Shown here: positions 13,793 through 18,812 of the stretch, piece by piece
Layout of the letters: every line of letters begins with the position of its first letter
Position numbering within the stretch: the stretch's first letter is position 1
From: Oscillospiraceae bacterium
Lineage (GTDB): Bacteria; Bacillota; Clostridia; UMGS1810
DNA length: 18,812 bases
Direction: 5' to 3'
Assembly (NCBI GenBank): GCA_021629085.1
Contig: JAJXRJ010000040.1
Span: forward strand, 1-18,812
Program-made: the position numbers and the translations under genes
Notes under the pieces: model-generated
The model's input: the letters and a program-made list of their open reading frames with translations, nothing else
Databases searched by the model: none
Told to the model about the DNA's origin: nothing

Positions 13793-13821
13793 ATTTTATA
13801 CGAAAATAAGGAATTTTTCAA
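13793..13821 (-). promoter_or_regulatory. Promoter for the 130-residue hypothetical gene
   Basis: On the minus strand TTGAAA (13821-13816) and TAAAAT (13798-13793) are 17 bp apart. The start near 13786 gives a leader of about 33 bases with the ribosome binding site. It lies back to back with the nadE promoter. Confidence 0.6.
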
Positions 13822-13885
13822 TAAAATATTCCAAATTTTGAAAAGAAAGCGTGTAGTCCCTTTTGCACAGGCCAAAAATCGGCGC

Positions 13886-13914
13886 TTGTATTTTATAAAA
13901 AAATGGGATATAAT
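13886..13914 (+). promoter_or_regulatory. nadE promoter with very short leader
   Basis: TTGTAT (13886-13891, weak -35) and a perfect TATAAT (13909-13914) are 17 bp apart. The start should fall near 13918-13921, right at the AAAGGAG ribosome binding site, leaving only about 15-18 bases of leader. Confidence 0.55.
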
Positions 13915-13935
13915 AGCAACAAAGGAGACATGTGT

Positions 13936-15846
13936 ATGAGAGACGGACTGATTAAGGTTGCGGCCGCAACGCCTTGCGGTGCGGTTGCGGACTGCAAGTA
14001 CAATGAAGCGGCGATTTTAAAAGAAATTGAAACCGCGCACCGCGCGGGCGTGAAGCTGCTTGTGCTGCCCGAGCTTTGCGTGACGGGCTATACCTGCGGC
14101 GATCTGTTTTTGCAAAATGCGCTGCTTGACGCCGCCGAAACGGCACTTTTGTCCATCATTCAAAAAACAGCCGGTTTGGAGATTGCGGTTGTGGCAGGAT
14201 GCCCGCTGCGGCAGGACGGCAGGCTGTATAACTGTGCGGCGGTGTTTTTTAAGGGCACGCTTTTGGGGGTGGTGCCCAAAAGCATCATCCCAAACTATGG
14301 CGAATTTTATGAAAAACGCCTGTTTGTGCCCGCGCCCAAAACAATGGGGCAAATTTGTGTGCAGGGGATACAAGCGCCCTTTGGCACCAAGCTGTTGTTC
14401 CGCTGCGCCAATCTTTTGGAATTTAGCTTTGCGGTAGAAATTTGCGAGGACTTGTGGGCGCCCGTTTCCCCTTCTGCCATGCATGCGCAAAACGGCGCGA
14501 ATATCATTTTAAACCTGTCGGCCAGCAACGAGGTGGTGACCAAAAACGACTACCGCAAGCGCCTGGTATCCATGCAGTCGGCCAAGCTTTTGTGCGCCTA
14601 TGTCTATGCCGACGCCGGCATGGGCGAGTCCACCACCGATTTGGTGTATGGCGGGCACAACCTCATTGCCGAAAACGGCGCGCTCCTTTGTGAAACGCCG
14701 CTGTTTTCACACCAAATGGCGGTAAGCGAGGTGGACGTCTTCCGGCTGGAGTATGAACGGCGCAGGATTTTAGATTTTTCCGAACAGGACGGCAGCTATC
14801 AAACGGTGGTATTTGACATGGCGGTGGAACAAACATGCCTGACACGCAAATTCCCCACCCAGCCGTTTGTGCCGGGCGACCATGCACTTTTAGCGCGGCG
14901 GTGCAAAGAGATCCTTGATTTGCAGGCGCACGGGTTAAAAAAGCGGATGGAGCACACAAAGGCAAATACCATGGTGGTGGGCATTTCCGGCGGGTTAGAT
15001 TCCTGCCTCGCCCTGCTTGCGGCAGTGCGTGCGGCGGATTTGATGGGCCGCAGGCACACCGATATTGTGGCGGTGACCATGCCGTGCTTTGGCACGTCGG
15101 CCCGCACCCGCGTCAATGCAAAGAGCCTGTGCAACCTTTTGGGCGTCGCCTTCCGGGAAGTGGACATCACAAAGGCGGTGCGGCAGCATTTTTTGGATAT
15201 TTCACAGGACGAAAAAAAGCAGGATGTCACCTATGAAAACGCGCAGGCCAGAATGCGGACGCTGGTGCTCATGGACATTGCCAACCAAACCGGCGGGCTG
15301 GTGGTGGGCACGGGCGACCTTTCGGAGCTCGCTTTGGGCTGGGCCACCTACAACGGCGACCACATGTCCATGTATGGCGTAAATGCGTCCATCCCCAAAA
15401 CGCTGGTGCGGCACATTGTGCGCCACTGTGCAGACGATACGGGGGATGCGAAGCTTAAAAATGTACTGGAGGACATTTTGGACACGCCGGTAAGCCCGGA
15501 GCTCCTGCCCGCAGACGGCACACAGCCGGGGCAGATTACAGAGGATTTGGTGGGCCCCTATGAGCTGCACGACTTTTTCCTCTATTACATTGTGCGCTGG
15601 GCGTATCCGCCCGCCAAGATATACCGGCTTGCCTGCCGGGCATTTGACGGCATCTATGACAAAGAAACGGTAAAAAAATGGCAAACCGCCTTTTACCGCC
15701 GGTTTTTTGCACAGCAGTTTAAACGCTCCTGTTTGCCGGACGGGCCCAAGGTGGGCACGGTGTCGCTGTCGCCGCGGGGCGATTTCCGGATGCCGAGCGA
15801 TGCATGCGCGGCGGTTTGGCTGGAGGAATTGGAAGCGCTTTCTTAA
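13936..15846 (+). CDS. nadE: Glutamine-dependent NAD(+) synthetase
   Basis: This 636-residue two-domain enzyme converts nicotinic acid adenine dinucleotide to NAD using glutamine-derived ammonia and ATP. The N-terminal nitrilase-type glutaminase (about 1-275) shows the triad E46 (LPELCVTGY), K115 (VPKSIIPNYGEFYE) and C170 (VEICEDLWAP), in the positions used by the Mycobacterium enzyme. The C-terminal synthetase (about 325-636) has the P-loop SGGLDS at 351-356 and GTGDLSELALGW with the YNGDHMSMYGVNASIPKTLV block. The length is that of the bacterial glutamine-dependent form. AAAGGAG (13921-13927) is eight bases before ATG 13936. It is monocistronic between the promoter at 13886 and the terminator at 15881. 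It should act in the cytosol at the last step of NAD synthesis and salvage. Confidence 0.97.
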   Translation: MRDGLIKVAAATPCGAVADCKYNEAAILKEIETAHRAGVKLLVLPELCVTGYTCGDLFLQNALLDAAETALLSIIQKTAGLEIAVVAGCPLRQDGRLYNCAAVFFKGTLLGVVPKSIIPNYGEFYEKRLFVPAPKTMGQICVQGIQAPFGTKLLFRCANLLEFSFAVEICEDLWAPVSPSAMHAQNGANIILNLSASNEVVTKNDYRKRLVSMQSAKLLCAYVYADAGMGESTTDLVYGGHNLIAENGALLCETPLFSHQMAVSEVDVFRLEYERRRILDFSEQDGSYQTVVFDMAVEQTCLTRKFPTQPFVPGDHALLARRCKEILDLQAHGLKKRMEHTKANTMVVGISGGLDSCLALLAAVRAADLMGRRHTDIVAVTMPCFGTSARTRVNAKSLCNLLGVAFREVDITKAVRQHFLDISQDEKKQDVTYENAQARMRTLVLMDIANQTGGLVVGTGDLSELALGWATYNGDHMSMYGVNASIPKTLVRHIVRHCADDTGDAKLKNVLEDILDTPVSPELLPADGTQPGQITEDLVGPYELHDFFLYYIVRWAYPPAKIYRLACRAFDGIYDKETVKKWQTAFYRRFFAQQFKRSCLPDGPKVGTVSLSPRGDFRMPSDACAAVWLEELEALS

Positions 15847-15880
15847 AAAACCTCCCTTTTTTTGCGGATCGATTTTTTCC

Positions 15881-15912
15881 ATACAGGGTACGATTGTGTA
15901 CCCTGTATTTTT
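15881..15912 (+). terminator. Intrinsic terminator after nadE
   Basis: ATACAGGGTAC (15881-15891) pairs perfectly with GTACCCTGTAT (15898-15908), six-base loop, followed by a T-run. Because it sits 35 bases before the SOD start, it may also take part in that gene's leader. Confidence 0.85.
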
Positions 15913-15946
15913 ATTTTGTCATAGGATACTTTGGGAGGTGATATCA

Positions 15947-16396
15947 ATGATGAAAAAACCAGCAATTGCAAAAATCAAAGGAAGCAGCGCATATCCCGGT
16001 ATAAAGGGCAGCGTCACCTTTTTGCAGACGCCCAAGGGCGTTTTGGTTACGGCCGAACTATTTGGTTTGCCGTATGAAAGCGGGTGCAGTGCGAATATTT
16101 TTGCGCTGCATATCCACAGCGGAACCAGCTGCACGGGAAATGAAGCAGACCCGTTTGCAGATGCCGGCGGGCATTACAATCCAAATGACTGCCCGCACCC
16201 AGCCCATGCCGGCGACTTGCCGCCGCTGTTTAGCAATCATGGATATGCGTATCTGTCTGTGCTGACCGACCGGATTACCGTGGAGGAAGTGGTTGGCCGG
16301 GTTGTGATTATCCACCGGCAGACAGACGATTTTAAAACGCAGCCAGCCGGGAACGCCGGCACAAAAATTGCCTGCGGCAAAATTGTGAGGAAATAA
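15947..16396 (+). CDS. Cu/Zn superoxide dismutase-like protein, cytoplasmic
   Basis: This 149-residue protein belongs to the Cu/Zn superoxide dismutase family and should dismutate superoxide if metallated. All usual ligands can be placed: H55-x-H57, H76 (bridging, GGHYNP), H84, H87-x-x-D90 (HAGD) and H123 (IIHRQTDD). The disulfide pair is probably C62 and C143. The guidance arginine of GNAGSRLACG is replaced by K140 in GNAGTKIACG, conserving charge. The loop between the second and third zinc ligands is short, with only two residues between H84 and H87. There is no signal peptide, unlike most bacterial members, so a cytosolic location is inferred. GGAGG (15934-15938) serves ATG 15947; ATG 15950 is an alternative. 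No promoter of its own is obvious, and it converges on the transketolase genes. Confidence 0.9.
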   Translation: MMKKPAIAKIKGSSAYPGIKGSVTFLQTPKGVLVTAELFGLPYESGCSANIFALHIHSGTSCTGNEADPFADAGGHYNPNDCPHPAHAGDLPPLFSNHGYAYLSVLTDRITVEEVVGRVVIIHRQTDDFKTQPAGNAGTKIACGKIVRK

Positions 16397-16424
16397 AGGG
16401 GCAATCCGGCTGCCAAATTTGCAC

Positions 16425-16475
16425 AAAAAAAAGCCCGGGATACATCCTTATCAGGCGCTGATCCCGGGCGTTTTT
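16425..16475. terminator. Bidirectional terminator between the SOD-like gene and transketolase
   Basis: GCCCGGGAT (16433-16441) pairs with ATCCCGGGC (16461-16469). Five T follow on the plus strand (16471-16475). Eight A precede it (16425-16432), which read as T on the minus strand. Confidence 0.9.
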
Positions 16476-16484
16476 AAGTGTAGT

Positions 16485-17423
16485 TTATTTTCGTGCGATC
16501 ACTTGTTTGGCGGCGGCCACAATGTCGTTTGCCGTGAGGCCGTATGCTTCTAAAAGCGGTGCGGGCTTGCCGGATTTGCCAAACACGTCTTTGGTGCCAA
16601 TGCGCTGCATGGGCGCAGGATGGTGCTCTGCCAGCACCTCGGCAACCGCGCTGCCCAGCCCGCCGATGATGTTGTGCTCCTCACAGGTGACAATTGCGCC
16701 GGTTTCCCGCGCGGCGGTGATGAGGAGGTCCTCATCAATGGGCTTAATGGTGTGGATGTTGATGACGCGCGCGCTGACGCCCTGTGCGGCGAGCGCGGCG
16801 GCGGCTTCTAAGGCATAGGCCACCATAAGCCCTGTGGCAACCAATGTGACGTCGCTGCCGTCTTTGAGCGTGATGCCCTTGCCAAGCGTAAACTGGTAGG
16901 TGCCAGGGTCGTTTATCACGTCCACCGCAAGCCTTCCCAGCCGGATGTAACACGGCCCGGCGGTGTCAATTGCCGCTTTTACAGCGCAGCGGGTTTCCAC
17001 CGCGTCGCAGGGGGAGAGCACCGTCATGTTGGGCAGTGCGCGCATAAGCGCAATATCCTCCAGCGCCTGATGGCTTGCCCCGTCTTCCCCCACCGAAATG
17101 CCGGCGTGGGTTGCGCCGATTTTGACGTTTAAATTGGGATAACAAATCGAGTTCCGCACCTGCTCAAACGCGCGGCCGGATGCGAAAATGGCAAACGAGC
17201 TTGCAAATACCGTTTTGCCGCAGGTGGCAAGGCCTGCCGCCGTTGCCATCATGTTGGCTTCGGCAATGCCCATGTTGATAAACCGGTTAGGGTATTTCTT
17301 TTTGAAAAGGTCGGTTTTGGTGGACTTGGAAAGGTCGGCGTCCAAAACCAGAATGTTTTCATCGCCGCCAAATTCGGCCAGCGCCAGCCCATAGGCTTCC
17401 CGTGTCGCAATTTTTTCCGCCAT
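16485..17423 (-). CDS. Transketolase, C-terminal (pyrimidine-binding) subunit
   Basis: This 312-residue protein carries the Pyr and C-terminal domains of a split transketolase. FINMGIAEANMMATAAGLA contains the catalytic E55 that activates thiamine diphosphate. AGISVGEDGASHQALEDIALMRALPNMTVLSP is the family block for the substrate side. RLGRLAVDV and EEHNIIGGLGSAVAE mark the C-terminal domain. With the neighbouring N-terminal subunit it moves two-carbon units between pentose phosphates, fructose-6-phosphate and glyceraldehyde-3-phosphate. Its ATG 17423 follows the TAA of that subunit without a gap, and GGAGG lies just inside the end of the upstream ORF, which fits coupled translation and equal stoichiometry. 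The terminator at 16425-16475 ends the operon. Confidence 0.95.
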   Translation of the reverse strand: MAEKIATREAYGLALAEFGGDENILVLDADLSKSTKTDLFKKKYPNRFINMGIAEANMMATAAGLATCGKTVFASSFAIFASGRAFEQVRNSICYPNLNVKIGATHAGISVGEDGASHQALEDIALMRALPNMTVLSPCDAVETRCAVKAAIDTAGPCYIRLGRLAVDVINDPGTYQFTLGKGITLKDGSDVTLVATGLMVAYALEAAAALAAQGVSARVINIHTIKPIDEDLLITAARETGAIVTCEEHNIIGGLGSAVAEVLAEHHPAPMQRIGTKDVFGKSGKPAPLLEAYGLTANDIVAAAKQVIARK

Positions 17424-18260
17424 TTATTCCGCCTCCAGTTCTTTGATTTTGTTGTCAAGCTCTAAAATGGCAAGCTTGTATTCGTCTTCATTCGGCGCCT
17501 TCCCGTGCCAGCCCGCGGCGTTTTCCATAAACGAAACGCCCTTCCCCTTGGTGCTCTTTGCAATTATGGCGGTGGGCTTGCCCCTGGTGTTTTTCGCCGT
17601 TTGGATGGCATCTTTGATTTGGCCGTAATCGTGCGCGTCAATGGTGAGGACATTCCACCCAAACGCCTCAAATTTCTTGTCAATGGGCTCGGGGTTCATC
17701 ACCTTTGTGATATCGCCGTCAATTTGCAGCCCATTGTAGTCAATAAAGATGGCCACATTGTCAAGCTGGTAGTGCGGGGCAAACATCGCTGCCTCCCAAA
17801 CCTGGCCTTCCTCCAGCTCCCCGTCGCCCAAAATGGCATAGACGCGGTAGCCTTTGCCGTCCAGCTTTGCAGCCAGCGCCATACCGTTTGCGGCGCACAC
17901 GCCCTGGCCCAGAGAGCCGGTCGACATGTCCACGCCGGGCACGCTTTTCATATCGGGATGCCCCTGCAAATAGCTGTCGATCTTACGGAAGGTTTTGATA
18001 TCCTCCGCCGGGAAAAAGCCGCGCTCACAAAGCGCGCCGTAAAGCGCGGGCGAGCAGTGGCCCTTGGAGAGCACCAGCCGGTCGCGGTTGGGGTCTTTCG
18101 GGTTTTTGGGCGAAACGTTCATTTCATCAAAATACAGCACGGACAAAATATCCGCAATGGAGAGCGAGCCGCCCGGATGCCCGGACGCCGCATGGTACAC
18201 CGCTTCTATGATGTGCCTGCGGATTTTGTACGCGGTGATGGCAAGCGATTTGTTATCCAT
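17424..18260 (-). CDS. Transketolase, N-terminal (thiamine diphosphate-binding) subunit
   Basis: This 278-residue protein is the PP domain half of the split transketolase. AASGHPGGSLSIADILSVLYF with H28, SKGHCSPALYGAL, and GDGELEEGQVWEAAMFA with its following NVAIFIDYNG (the GDG...N thiamine diphosphate and metal motif) are all present. GAFPNEDEYK-type C-terminal residues close the domain. It pairs with the adjacent C-terminal subunit. The ORF could be extended to 18335, but GAGGAGG (just upstream of ATG 18260) and loss of similarity beyond it decide the start. The gap to the upstream YitT gene is only 46 bases with no terminator, so cotranscription with it is possible. Confidence 0.95.
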   Translation of the reverse strand: MDNKSLAITAYKIRRHIIEAVYHAASGHPGGSLSIADILSVLYFDEMNVSPKNPKDPNRDRLVLSKGHCSPALYGALCERGFFPAEDIKTFRKIDSYLQGHPDMKSVPGVDMSTGSLGQGVCAANGMALAAKLDGKGYRVYAILGDGELEEGQVWEAAMFAPHYQLDNVAIFIDYNGLQIDGDITKVMNPEPIDKKFEAFGWNVLTIDAHDYGQIKDAIQTAKNTRGKPTAIIAKSTKGKGVSFMENAAGWHGKAPNEDEYKLAILELDNKIKELEAE

Positions 18261-18306
18261 GGTTTTCCTCCTCTGGTTTCCCAAATACAGTCTTATATAA
18301 AAGGTT

Positions 18307-18812
18307 CTATACGATTTCCTTAAATCCTTCCCCAAGCGTCTCGTTGACGTCGGTTAAAATGACAAACGCGTTTTTGTCAATCCCATGCACAATTTTCCGG
18401 ATTTGCGACACCTCGCGCGGCTTTACAATGCACAAAAGCGCCATCACATTTTGTTTGGTGTACATGCCCTTTGCATAGAGCCCGGTCACGCCCCGGGAGA
18501 GCTGCTCCATCAGCGCCTCGCTCACCTTTTCATACTCTGTGGTGATAATGAGCGCGGATTTTGCAAAGTTCACGCCGTCAATGAGGTAATCGGTCACCTT
18601 CACGCTCACGCCGAGTGAGAGCACGGCATAAAAAATCAGGCTGAAATCGGCAAACGCAATGGCGGAGGAGACAATGATGATGGTGTCCACAATGAGCATG
18701 ATTTTTGCCACTGAGACATGCGGCGCGGCGCGGTTGACCATCACAGCCAACAGGTCGGTGCCGCCGGTGGAGGCGCCGTTTATGATGACCAGCCCCAGCC
18801 CAAACCCCACAA
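18307..18812 (-). CDS. YitT family membrane protein with DUF2179 domain (partial)
   Basis: The 168 visible codons are the C-terminal part of a YitT/DUF2179 protein; the start lies beyond the window end, and the GTG at 18810 should not be taken as it. NGASTGGTDLLAVMVNR is the conserved loop after a membrane helix, followed by two more helices (IMLIVDTIIIVSSAIAF, FYAVLSLGVSVKVTDYLI). The cytosolic DUF2179 domain begins near FAKSALIITTEYEKVSEAL. Family members are uncharacterised multi-pass proteins. TAG at 18307 ends it, with no visible terminator before the transketolase genes. Function unknown. Confidence 0.85.
   Translation of the reverse strand, partial: VGFGLGLVIINGASTGGTDLLAVMVNRAAPHVSVAKIMLIVDTIIIVSSAIAFADFSLIFYAVLSLGVSVKVTDYLIDGVNFAKSALIITTEYEKVSEALMEQLSRGVTGLYAKGMYTKQNVMALLCIVKPREVSQIRKIVHGIDKNAFVILTDVNETLGEGFKEIV

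Noticed and set aside
16485..18260. Treating the two transketolase halves as a frameshifted single gene.
   Set aside because: Each half has its own start and ribosome binding site, both domains are intact, and split transketolases are normal in Firmicutes and Archaea.

Overview
The window looks like a chromosomal segment of a moderately GC-rich Clostridia-type Firmicute, probably an anaerobic gut or rumen lineage. Pointers are strong GGAGG ribosome binding sites, sigma-A promoters (TTGACA/TATAAT, 16-18 bp spacers), frequent TTG and GTG starts, a split two-subunit transketolase, a YabE-like DUF348-G5-3D cell-wall protein and a YitT/DUF2179 membrane protein. I see no insertion sequence, prophage, CRISPR array, tRNA or rRNA.

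Layout. 82-1836: GH36-type alpha-galactosidase with its own terminator. 1931-3317: a stand-alone GTG-started NTP_transf_5-type nucleotidyltransferase between a perfect consensus promoter and a terminator. 3327-4893 (minus): esterase followed by yebC, an operon with its own promoter and terminator. 4976-5738: tandem OB-fold protein related to SSB. 5745-6404: a long AT-rich intergenic region with two WalR-like direct-repeat arrays, an inverted repeat, a promoter and a leader hairpin. 6405-7453: secreted DUF348-G5-3D protein. 7467-8905: 23S rRNA m5U methyltransferase. 8914-12515: four-gene operon (NSS symporter, dicarboxylate/amino acid symporter, small membrane protein, YbaK/EbsC deacylase) behind a leader with a short upstream ORF and competing stems. 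12579-13821 (minus): DUF4886 SGNH-like protein and an unrecognised 130-residue protein. 13886-15912: glutamine-dependent NAD synthetase. 15947-16396: Cu/Zn superoxide dismutase-like protein. 16485-18812 (minus): transketolase C- and N-terminal subunits and a YitT-family protein cut by the window end.

Most genes are housekeeping or nutrient acquisition: galactoside breakdown, amino acid or dicarboxylate uptake, NAD synthesis, non-oxidative pentose phosphate metabolism, and rRNA/tRNA quality functions. Transcription units are compact and usually bounded by clear intrinsic terminators, three of which separate convergent genes. I found no obvious new defence or mobile system. The most interesting signals are regulatory: the 11-bp-period TGTWAH arrays upstream of the cell-wall gene, which suggest WalKR (or PhoP-like) control, and the short upstream ORF with mutually exclusive stems ahead of the symporter operon. 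These are read by eye; no folding, motif scan or database search was run.
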